64,000 nucleotides of DNA from Algirhabdus cladophorae. Lineage in GTDB: Bacteria; Pseudomonadota; Alphaproteobacteria; Rhodobacterales; Rhodobacteraceae. The stretch is taken from positions 1,550,001 to 1,614,000 of the forward strand of contig NZ_CP173029.1 in assembly GCF_044772865.1 (NCBI RefSeq), given 5' to 3'. Below, in pieces: positions 9,289 to 16,378 of the stretch; position 1 is the stretch's first letter, and every line of letters begins with the position of its first letter. A model generated the notes under the pieces. It was not told the origin of the DNA and did not search any database. It was given only the letters and a program-made list of their open reading frames with translations. The translations under genes and the position numbers were made by a program.

Positions 9289-10581
9289 ATGACAGATCAA
9301 TCCAAACCAATACCTCCCAAAGGGCTGGGCCCGCTTGCCAAACGCGAGATGCGTTTTGCCTATATGTTGCTGTTGCCAACGTTTTTGATTGTTTTGTCGG
9401 TTGTTCTTTTCCCGTTGTTTGCCAACGTCTGGATTAGTTTTAAACCGGTAACTCTTGGCGACCTGCGTGCGCCGTCAATCTTGATCAACGAGCGGATCAT
9501 AGGGGATTTAGAAGCCCCGGGCGACGAAGCCGACATCCGCTACCGTGCCCGAAATTCTTCGCGAAAGAGTTCGATTGCCGATGTGGTGATGTTTGACACT
9601 GTGCCTGCGTCTTTGAACATTGTGACGGCCGATGACCGCTGCACAGTGACGGGCAATGACCTGCGCTGTGATCTGGGCGATTATGAGCCGGGTCAGCGTG
9701 AGGATATTTTGGTACGTGTTGCGGCAACGGCTGATTTCATCGCAGAACCTGCCAATGTCAAAGACACCAAACCAGTGTTCGAATTGGATCCCGAAAACAT
9801 CCTGACCAATAACGACTTTACCTTGGAAAATTTCCGTAAAGTGTTTGATGCCTCGGACTTTTGGCCGGTTCTCTTTGCCTCGCTCTACTATACGATCGCG
9901 GGCACATTAGGGGCGTTGGTGATGGGGCTTTTTGCGGCCCAATTGATGAACCTTGCGTTCCGTGGCCGGAGTTTCCTGCGCGGGCTTTTCCTGTCGCCCT
10001 ATGTGGCCCCGGTGATTGCTGTGGCTCTGGCATGGGTGTTGTTGCTAGATCCCGGACCAGGCGGCACGCTGAACGCGCTTTTGATCCAGCTTGGGGTCAT
10101 CGACGGGCCGATCAGCTTTCTCGGTCAACGATCCGCCGAGATCAATATCCTTGGTATGACGTTCTACTTCCCAGTCGCGCTGACCGTTGTGATCATCTTC
10201 GAGATTTGGCGCTATTTCCCACTGGCTATGCTGTTCATTCTGGCGCGGATGCAATCCATGTCCACGGACATCTATGAAGCCGCCGAAATCGATGGGGCCA
10301 CGCCAATTCAGCAATTCCGGTTTATATCACTGCCGCAATTGATGGGCATTATGGCGGTGCTGTTCCTGCTGCGGTTCATCTGGACCTTCAACAAGTTCGA
10401 CGACATCTTCTTGCTCACCGGCGGTGCCGCTGGCACGCGTACCTTGACAGTGAATGTCTACGAGCAGGCCTTTGCGATCTCGAACCTTGGGGCAGGGGCC
10501 GCGGTTGCGGTGGTTGTGTTCCTAATCTTGCTGGTCTTCTCAGTGATCTTTTTCAAATTCTCTCCAGAGGATGATGCGTGA
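9289..10581 (+). CDS. ABC sugar permease, MalF-like, with a DUF11-like insert
   Basis: Inner-membrane subunit of a MalFGK2-type importer, 430 residues against ~300 for most homologues. After the first membrane helix (residues ~23-48) there is a periplasmic insert of ~120 residues. Its core, ~80-148, reads like a DUF11 immunoglobulin-type module: a DTVPASLNIV motif, a Cys pair in CTVTGNDLRCDLG, and YEPGQREDILVRV. The remaining helices follow, with the coupling loop EAAEIDGATPIQQFRFISLP (consensus EAA...G). The stop overlaps the next permease gene by 4 nt. The insert occupies the place of the MalF P2 domain but looks unrelated to it. Confidence 0.88.
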   Translation: MTDQSKPIPPKGLGPLAKREMRFAYMLLLPTFLIVLSVVLFPLFANVWISFKPVTLGDLRAPSILINERIIGDLEAPGDEADIRYRARNSSRKSSIADVVMFDTVPASLNIVTADDRCTVTGNDLRCDLGDYEPGQREDILVRVAATADFIAEPANVKDTKPVFELDPENILTNNDFTLENFRKVFDASDFWPVLFASLYYTIAGTLGALVMGLFAAQLMNLAFRGRSFLRGLFLSPYVAPVIAVALAWVLLLDPGPGGTLNALLIQLGVIDGPISFLGQRSAEINILGMTFYFPVALTVVIIFEIWRYFPLAMLFILARMQSMSTDIYEAAEIDGATPIQQFRFISLPQLMGIMAVLFLLRFIWTFNKFDDIFLLTGGAAGTRTLTVNVYEQAFAISNLGAGAAVAVVVFLILLVFSVIFFKFSPEDDA

Positions 10582-11810
10582 TGCGCTTTGGTAACATATA
10601 CTATCTTTGTCTGCTCTTTGGGGTCCTGTGGGGTGCCATTGCAACGATCCTTGGCACGCTACTGGCGCTGTTTGTTTCAGGGATCACCTTTCAACCCCAA
10701 GTCGCGGCTGGTGCCTTTGCGGGGCTTTTGGCAGCAGGTTTGCTGACAGCCTTTAAACCCGCTGCTCGGACCCCCGTGATGGTAGCTGTTGCTGGACTTG
10801 TGTTCGTCGTGGCCCTTACCGTCGCCTCGGGCGCCCAGCCTATGGGTCAACCGCTTAGCGTTTATTCTATGGGTCAACTGATCTTTGTGGTGCTGATTGC
10901 CGCCAGCGTTGTTCTGGCGCTGAATACAAATGCCAAGGATTTAGGTCCGGGCCGAGAGCGCCGCTATAACGTCGAAGTTCTATGCCTTCGGTTTGTCAAA
11001 GGCTTTGGTTTGGTGGTCTTTACCATCGCAGTGGCGCTGCCGTTCTTTGTCATGGTGATGATGAGCCTCAAGAACCAACAGTTGTTGCTGTCCAATCCCT
11101 TGGACTTCTCGCTGAACTTTAGCCAAGGCGCGCAGGCCCTGTTCCGCAGCTATATCGAGCTGTTCACGGAATACCACTTTGGCAGTTACTTGATGAATTC
11201 GGCCCTTGTTTCAGTGGCGACGGTCTTGATCACTTTGTTCTTTGCGGTCCCCGGCGCCTATGCGGTGGCACGGCTGAAATTCCCTGGACAGAACTTTCTC
11301 AGCCGTTCGATCCTGTTGATCTACATGGTGCCCATGATCGTTTTGGTCATTCCGCTCTATGCGATCTTCAGTCAATTGGGCATGCGCAACACACTCTGGG
11401 GGCTGATGCTGGTCTATCCAGCCACAACAATCCCCGTGGCGCTGTATATGTTGCAGGGCTATTTTCGTGGTATTCCTGCCGAACTGGAGGAAGCAGGCCT
11501 TATGGACGGTCTGACACGGCTAAACGTGATCGCCAAAATAACCTTGCCTCTGGCCCTGCCTGCGCTGGCCTCGGTCGCACTTTATGTCTTTATGATTGCG
11601 TGGAACGAGTTCCTCTTTGCCTTCATGTTCCTCGATAATGTCGACCTATATACCTTGTCGCGCGGGATTGCCGAGCTGAACTCATCCGAAGTGCCGCGAC
11701 AGCATTTGATGGCAGGGGCTGTGATCGCCACGGTTCCGGTGCTGGCACTTTTCCTATGGTTTGAACGGTTCCTGGTGGCGGGTCTGACCGCTGGCAGTGT
11801 GAAAGGGTAA
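10578..11810 (+). CDS. ABC sugar permease, MalG-like, with extra N-terminal helices
   Basis: Second transmembrane subunit of the importer, 410 residues. The C-terminal ~270 residues are a standard MalG-type permease with the coupling motif EEAGLMDGLTRLNVIAKITL and the ending GLTAGSVKG. The first ~120 residues add about four hydrophobic helices that ordinary MalG proteins lack. ATGA overlap with the upstream permease shows translational coupling. The extra helices and the DUF11-like insert in the partner suggest a specialised subclass of importer. Confidence 0.88.
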   Translation: MMRFGNIYYLCLLFGVLWGAIATILGTLLALFVSGITFQPQVAAGAFAGLLAAGLLTAFKPAARTPVMVAVAGLVFVVALTVASGAQPMGQPLSVYSMGQLIFVVLIAASVVLALNTNAKDLGPGRERRYNVEVLCLRFVKGFGLVVFTIAVALPFFVMVMMSLKNQQLLLSNPLDFSLNFSQGAQALFRSYIELFTEYHFGSYLMNSALVSVATVLITLFFAVPGAYAVARLKFPGQNFLSRSILLIYMVPMIVLVIPLYAIFSQLGMRNTLWGLMLVYPATTIPVALYMLQGYFRGIPAELEEAGLMDGLTRLNVIAKITLPLALPALASVALYVFMIAWNEFLFAFMFLDNVDLYTLSRGIAELNSSEVPRQHLMAGAVIATVPVLALFLWFERFLVAGLTAGSVKG

Positions 11811-11814
11811 TCCG

Positions 11815-13092
11815 ATGTCTTTGACGCAAATAGCAATCGACACTTTGGCCAAAAATGATCGCGGTGGATTTACGATACCAACGGCGGGCCTTTATCCCTA
11901 TCAATGGAACTGGGACAGTGCATTTATCGCTTTGGGCATTGCGACCTATGACATGGACCGCGCTTGGGCCGAGGTGACTTCGCTGTTGGAAGGGCAATGG
12001 CCCGATGGCATGATCCCCAGCATCATCTTTCGCAGCGATGATCCTGACTATTTTCCAGGGCCCTCGCGTTGGGGGAAAACTCCGGGTCCGATCCCTTCAA
12101 CAGGGGTGTCGCAGCCGCCGGTTTTAACGACTGCTGTCATGCAATTGACGGGCACGGGGTCAAATCGTGATACCGCGCGCCGCGCAGAGGTCTTTGACCA
12201 ACTGTTTGCTTATCACAAATGGTTCCATGACAACCGCACCGCCAAAGGCATTGTCGCCACAGTGCACCCTTGGGAAACTGGTCGTGACAACTGTCCGGAA
12301 TGGAACATTGGGCTGGACTTGATGCAAGTGGCCCCTGATCTGGCCCCCTATACACGCATGGACAACAAACATGTGGATGCCAGTTTCCGCCCAACTCAAG
12401 AGCAATACGACAAGTACCTGACAATCATCCAATTCGGTCAGAGTGTGGGCTGGGATCAGCGGCGTTTGACGGAAGAGGGGCCCTTCTTGATGGCGGATCC
12501 CAACATTCACTTTATCCTGTTGCGTGCGGATAAAGACCTGTTGGCGATGGCGCGCGACTTGGGCAAATCTGCTGATGTTGTGGCCGCGATTGAAGGCTGG
12601 ATCGCCAAGGGCGAAGCGGCCAGCGATTTTCTATGGAGCGAGGAACTAGGGGCCTTTACTGCCCGTGACATCCGCACCGGGGCCTTTTCCAAAGGCTTTA
12701 GCAACTGTAGCCCGTTGTGCTTTTACGCAGACACCGGCACGCCGGAACAGCGCGCGCGGATCTTGGAAAATCTGCAACGCATCGCGTCCAAAGTCGACTA
12801 CATGCTTCCCAGCTGGGACCCTGATGCAGACGAGTTTGAGCCCCAGCGCTATTGGTGCGGACCGGTTTGGCCGCAAATGAACTTTATGGTGGCCCAAGGC
12901 CTTGCCGAAACGGGCGAAGATACCTTGGCCCAACTCATCCGGGATGATCTGTGCCGCGCCATCGAAAAATCTGGCTTTTGGGAGTGTTTCAACCCGCTCA
13001 CTGGCGAGGGGTGCGTGGGAAAGAATTTCTCGTGGACCGCTGCGGTTTGGCTGTCATGGCAACATGAAACGAAATTAAAGGGTGTGGCCTGA
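11815..13092 (+). CDS. GH63/MGH-like glycoside hydrolase (glycosylglycerate hydrolase candidate)
   Basis: A cytoplasmic (alpha/alpha)6-barrel hydrolase of 425 residues with no signal peptide. Family hallmarks are YQWNWDSAFIALG, DGMIPSIIF, DYFPGPSRWG, STGVSQPP, HPWETGRDNCPEW, RYWCGPVWPQMNF and the C-terminal FSWTAAVWL. These fit the MGH1-type branch of GH63, whose characterised members hydrolyse mannosylglycerate or glucosylglycerate. It starts 4 nt after the permease stop and precedes the ATPase gene, so it acts on the imported substrate. With the nearby mannose/lyxose isomerase, mannosylglycerate to mannose plus glycerate is the favoured reaction. Trehalase-like or glucosylglycerol activity remains possible. 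Confidence 0.8.
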   Translation: MSLTQIAIDTLAKNDRGGFTIPTAGLYPYQWNWDSAFIALGIATYDMDRAWAEVTSLLEGQWPDGMIPSIIFRSDDPDYFPGPSRWGKTPGPIPSTGVSQPPVLTTAVMQLTGTGSNRDTARRAEVFDQLFAYHKWFHDNRTAKGIVATVHPWETGRDNCPEWNIGLDLMQVAPDLAPYTRMDNKHVDASFRPTQEQYDKYLTIIQFGQSVGWDQRRLTEEGPFLMADPNIHFILLRADKDLLAMARDLGKSADVVAAIEGWIAKGEAASDFLWSEELGAFTARDIRTGAFSKGFSNCSPLCFYADTGTPEQRARILENLQRIASKVDYMLPSWDPDADEFEPQRYWCGPVWPQMNFMVAQGLAETGEDTLAQLIRDDLCRAIEKSGFWECFNPLTGEGCVGKNFSWTAAVWLSWQHETKLKGVA

Positions 13093-13117
13093 CGGCTGCC
13101 AATAAGGGAACAATACT

Positions 13118-14170
13118 ATGGGTCAGATTAGTCTAAAGGCAGTCGAAAAATGGTTTGGTGAAGTCCAAGTCATCAAAGGTGTTGATCTTGATATTCAAGA
13201 TGGCGAGTTGATCATTTTTGTGGGTCCATCGGGCTGTGGAAAATCAACTTTGTTACGAATGATCTCAGGTCTGGAAGAAACCAGTCGCGGGCAGATCGTG
13301 CTGGATGGCGAGGACGTGACCCACAAAGTCCCGTCTGAGCGTGAGTTGTCGATGGTGTTCCAATCCTATGCTCTCTATCCGCACCTGAGTGTTGAGGACA
13401 ACATGGGTTTCGCTCTGAAAACTGCAGGTGCGCCCAAGTCCGAGATTTCCGAGAAGGTCAGTCGCGCCGCAGACACGTTGCAACTGAACCAATATCTGGA
13501 TCGTCGTCCCAAAGATCTGTCTGGTGGACAGCGTCAGCGTGTGGCCATTGGCCGGGCGATTGTGCGCAAACCCAAAGGCTTCCTCTTTGACGAACCTTTG
13601 TCGAATCTGGATGCCTCGCTGCGGGTCGATATGCGTTTTGAAATTGCACGTCTGCACAAAGCCCTTGAAAGTACTATGGTTTATGTGACCCACGATCAGG
13701 TCGAGGCGATGACGCTGGCGGACCGGATTGTTGTGCTCAAGGACGGGTTGATCATGCAGGTTGGTACCCCGCGTGAGCTATATGAAAGCCCCGACAACGT
13801 GTTTGTGGCGCAATTCATCGGCAGCCCGAAAATGAACCTGTTGCCTTGTGGCGCCTCTGCCAGTGGCTTTACTTTGGCCGGCGGCGGCACAGGGGCCTTG
13901 CGTGATGCAAGCCAGGCCACCGCGGTGCAAATGGGCGTGCGTCCAGAACACATCAGTATCGTGGGCGCAGGCGAGGGGCATTGCACAGGCACAGTTCAAA
14001 TCAGCGAATATCTGGGGGCTGACTATTTCTTTTACGTGGATTGTGGCGAACTGGGCGTGCTGACAGTGCGTGTTTCAGGTGCAAGCGCGGATCTGGAAGG
14101 CCAAACCGTTGGACTGAAGTTCGAAGAATCAAACCTGCATTTCTTTGGCCCAGACGACCAAGCCCTCTGA
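13118..14170 (+). CDS. ABC transporter ATP-binding protein, MalK/UgpC type
   Basis: Cytoplasmic ATPase of the CUT1 sugar importer, 350 residues. Walker A is GPSGCGKST, the signature LSGGQRQRVAIGRAIV, and Walker B FLFDEPLSNLDA. The switch His lies in YVTHDQVEAMTLADRIVVL. A C-terminal TOBE-type regulatory domain spans ~235-350 (MGVRPEHISI). It ends the operon that starts at lacI. The solute path is therefore: binding protein, two permeases, this ATPase, then the hydrolase. Confidence 0.93.
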   Translation: MGQISLKAVEKWFGEVQVIKGVDLDIQDGELIIFVGPSGCGKSTLLRMISGLEETSRGQIVLDGEDVTHKVPSERELSMVFQSYALYPHLSVEDNMGFALKTAGAPKSEISEKVSRAADTLQLNQYLDRRPKDLSGGQRQRVAIGRAIVRKPKGFLFDEPLSNLDASLRVDMRFEIARLHKALESTMVYVTHDQVEAMTLADRIVVLKDGLIMQVGTPRELYESPDNVFVAQFIGSPKMNLLPCGASASGFTLAGGGTGALRDASQATAVQMGVRPEHISIVGAGEGHCTGTVQISEYLGADYFFYVDCGELGVLTVRVSGASADLEGQTVGLKFEESNLHFFGPDDQAL

Positions 14171-14195
14171 GAACTTGCTTCTGAATACTTTGAAT

Positions 14196-14235
14196 AAAAA
14201 ATGCGCCCGTTGAACCGATGGTTTGATGGGCGCAT
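14196..14235 (-). terminator. Rho-independent terminator, minus strand
   Basis: Arms 14201-14208 and 14228-14235 pair over 8 bp (ATGCGCCC/GGGCGCAT). Read on the minus strand the stem is followed by a T run at 14196-14201. It sits 3' of the RTX remnant, in the gap before the plus-strand ATPase gene. Confidence 0.75.
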
Positions 14236-14257
14236 CTGTATCTTGAGACAGCTCAGT

Positions 14258-14548
14258 TCAGTCGAAAATCACATCGCTGTCGTGAAAGGAAATCGCAGCT
14301 AACCCGCTGATAATCAACCTGCCCTTGTCGCCGATTTGGGTCAGGTCCAGCTTCGTGTCGCCGCTGCCTAACGCTAAGGCCAACAGATCAATGAGGTCCT
14401 GTTTGCCGGTAAGATCAATGATTACGTCATGACCTGACGATCGCGTGAAAACAAACACCTCTGTGCCGCCACGGATCAAGTCAGTCTCCCTTTTGCCTTC
14501 GATCGTATCCGCGCCGCTGTCACCGCTTTGGCGATCCCTGACGGTCAT
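14258..14548 (-). pseudogene. Remnant of an RTX/serralysin-type C-terminal domain
   Basis: A 96-codon frame from ATG 14548. It reads SGDSGADTIEGKRETDLIRG, then VFVFTRSSGHDVIIDLTGKQ, ...IDLLALALGSGDTKLDLTQIG and SFHDSDVIF. This matches the tail of RTX/M10-type secreted proteins (usually GADTLxGGxGxDxLxGG followed by FxF...GxDxIxDF). Nearly all upstream domains are missing and the glycine repeats are eroded. It is probably a leftover C-terminus, although a small expressed protein cannot be excluded because it keeps an open frame and its own terminator. Confidence 0.6.
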
Positions 14549-14592
14549 GTACCATTTGGCGAAACATTTACTTTTTGGAAGACCCCAAAATG

Positions 14593-14620
14593 AAAAACGC
14601 CCCGGGGTGAACCGGGGCGT
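14593..14620 (-). terminator. Rho-independent terminator of ssb
   Basis: A 9-bp GC-rich stem (arms 14597-14605 and 14612-14620, 6-nt loop) is followed on the minus strand by a T run ending at 14593. It lies 32 nt beyond the ssb stop. Confidence 0.85.
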
Positions 14621-14651
14621 GTTGTAAATCAGCATCGAATGAGTGTGGTGA

Positions 14652-15170
14652 TTAGAATGGGATCTCGTCGTCTAGATCCGAAGCAGGGGCGCCGCCTCCA
14701 CCATAGCTGTCACCACCTTGGGACGGGCCGCTGTCATAGCCGCCTTGGCCGCCACCGTAGCCGCCGGATTGGTCGGGCACATAGCCGCCACCGCCACCGC
14801 CGCCGCCTTGGTTATCACCGCGACCATCCAGCATGGTCAGCGTCGATGTGTAGGGCCGCAGCACAACTTCGGTGCTATAGCGATCTTGACCGGATTGGTC
14901 CTGCCATTTACGGGTCTCCAACTGGCCTTCCAGATAAACCTTCGAGCCTTTTCGCAAATACTGCTCGGCCACGCGGGCCAAAGGTTCGCTAAAGATCGCG
15001 ACAGAATGCCATTCGGTTTTCTCGCGGCGCTCGCCTGTGTTGCGGTCTTTCCAATTTTCGGATGTGGCGATGCGCAGGTTGCACACTTTACCGCCATTTT
15101 GGAACGTCCGGACCTCTGGGTCGCGGCCCAAGTTTCCGATCAGAATTACTTTGTTTACCGAGCCAGCCAT
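14652..15170 (-). CDS. ssb: Single-stranded DNA-binding protein
   Basis: Essential SSB for replication, repair and recombination, 172 residues. The OB fold is at ~1-110 (AGSVNKVILIGNLGRDPEVR, EKTEWHSVAIF, GSKVYLEGQLETRKW). A Gly-rich disordered linker follows, then the acidic DLDDEIPF tip that binds partner proteins. The start is taken at 15170, where GGGGGA precedes and homology begins, not at an upstream in-frame codon at 15221. It stands alone with its own terminator. Confidence 0.97.
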   Translation of the reverse strand: MAGSVNKVILIGNLGRDPEVRTFQNGGKVCNLRIATSENWKDRNTGERREKTEWHSVAIFSEPLARVAEQYLRKGSKVYLEGQLETRKWQDQSGQDRYSTEVVLRPYTSTLTMLDGRGDNQGGGGGGGGYVPDQSGGYGGGQGGYDSGPSQGGDSYGGGGAPASDLDDEIPF

Positions 15171-15312
15171 AATGTCCCCCGCTGCGTGTTTTCGAATCCG
15201 GTACAGGCAAAACCCTGCCATGAAGTTAGTAAACCAATGGTGAACCCAACAACAGGTAGCATTGGCTGAAATTTAGACTATATTTGCCAAAACAGTGGGG
15301 TAGGGGCTGTAG

Positions 15313-15909
15313 ATGCGTTGGGCACTTCTAATTGGACTAATCTGTGTGTTCTGCGCACCGGCAACTGGGGGCTTTGCCGAAGGACTGTCCTTGTCGGCCA
15401 AAAATCGCGCCTCATTGTTCAAATCACAAACCAAGGTCCTTGATGGACGGGCGACCAAACAATACGCAAATTCCGTTCGGTTGCAGCCGTCGCGGGTCAA
15501 AATCCCTACCAAAGACAGCTTTGACAAAAACTATACTGGCAACTATCGGGGCAAATACCTTGGAGTGGCCAAGGCCGCAGCGCGCCGTCACGGCGTGCCC
15601 GAGCAATTGTTCTTGCGGTTGGTGCAACAAGAAAGCGCGTGGAAACCCAATGCCCGTTCCCATGCAGGCGCAATTGGTCTGGCGCAATTGATGCCAGGCA
15701 CGGCCCGGTATCTGGGGGTTAATCCTCGAAACCCCTCGCAAAATCTGGACGGCGGCGCGCGATATCTGCGCGAACAATATGATACTTTTGGTTCATGGCG
15801 ACTGGCATTGGCGGCTTATAATGCGGGTCCGGGGGCTGTTAAAAAGCACGGCGGTGTGCCGCCTTACAAAGAGACGCGCAACTACGTCAAAGTGATTTAC
15901 GGTCGCTGA
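15313..15909 (+). CDS. Lytic transglycosylase (SLT domain)
   Basis: Periplasmic murein-cleaving enzyme, 198 residues. It has a signal peptide (LLIGLICVFCAPATGGFAEG) and an N-terminal linker of ~70 residues. The goose-lysozyme-like SLT domain covers ~85-195, with the catalytic Glu in LVQQESAWKPNARS followed by GAIGLAQLMPGTARYLG and ALAAYNAGPGAV. It diverges from ssb with 142 bp between starts. The product probably trims or recycles peptidoglycan. Its short length fits the small, soluble transglycosylases common in this group. Confidence 0.9.
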   Translation: MRWALLIGLICVFCAPATGGFAEGLSLSAKNRASLFKSQTKVLDGRATKQYANSVRLQPSRVKIPTKDSFDKNYTGNYRGKYLGVAKAAARRHGVPEQLFLRLVQQESAWKPNARSHAGAIGLAQLMPGTARYLGVNPRNPSQNLDGGARYLREQYDTFGSWRLALAAYNAGPGAVKKHGGVPPYKETRNYVKVIYGR

Positions 15910-15919
15910 GGCAAACCCG

Positions 15920-16306
15920 TTACAAGTTTGAAAACGCGGTTCGGAGTGTCGCGGCCCCAAGGCAAAACAGCAATCCAAAGATTATTACCAGTTCAGACAG
16001 GGCCGAGGCTGGTTGCAAGCTGAGCAAAATCATATGGACGACCGCGTAGATTCCAAAGGGGATCAACAACAAATAGAGACTGTCGATCGACAACCTGCGG
16101 CTGATACGCGTCAGTCTGGTTTTGACCCAGCCGATCCATGCAGGCGACCACAGTGCCCCAAAGGCCAAAACAAACATAATCGCCCAATAGGGCAGGCAAA
16201 GCAGGCCAAACACCCAGTTCTGGCCTGAAAACGGGTATAAAACTCCCGCAAAAACAATGGTCTGCACGATAAACACTATCAGTGCGATCCAATCCAACAC
16301 TCGCAA
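15920..16306 (-). CDS. Small integral membrane protein, function unknown
   Basis: A 128-residue hydrophobic protein with about four predicted helices: ~7-25, ~32-52, ~77-95 and ~103-122. A basic cytoplasmic loop lies between helices 2 and 3 (KTRLTRISRRLS). The start appears to be TTG at 16306, so the true start is uncertain; no recognisable family motif is seen. It is convergent with the transglycosylase gene, 10 nt apart, and lies downstream of the peptide ABC operon on the same strand. Confidence 0.6.
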   Translation of the reverse strand: MRVLDWIALIVFIVQTIVFAGVLYPFSGQNWVFGLLCLPYWAIMFVLAFGALWSPAWIGWVKTRLTRISRRLSIDSLYLLLIPFGIYAVVHMILLSLQPASALSELVIIFGLLFCLGAATLRTAFSNL

Positions 16307-16378
16307 AACACTTCTCCCGGAAGGAACGCCAAGATAGCCGAGGGCTGCTGCGTGTCAACCGGATGACAAAAGGCCGCG

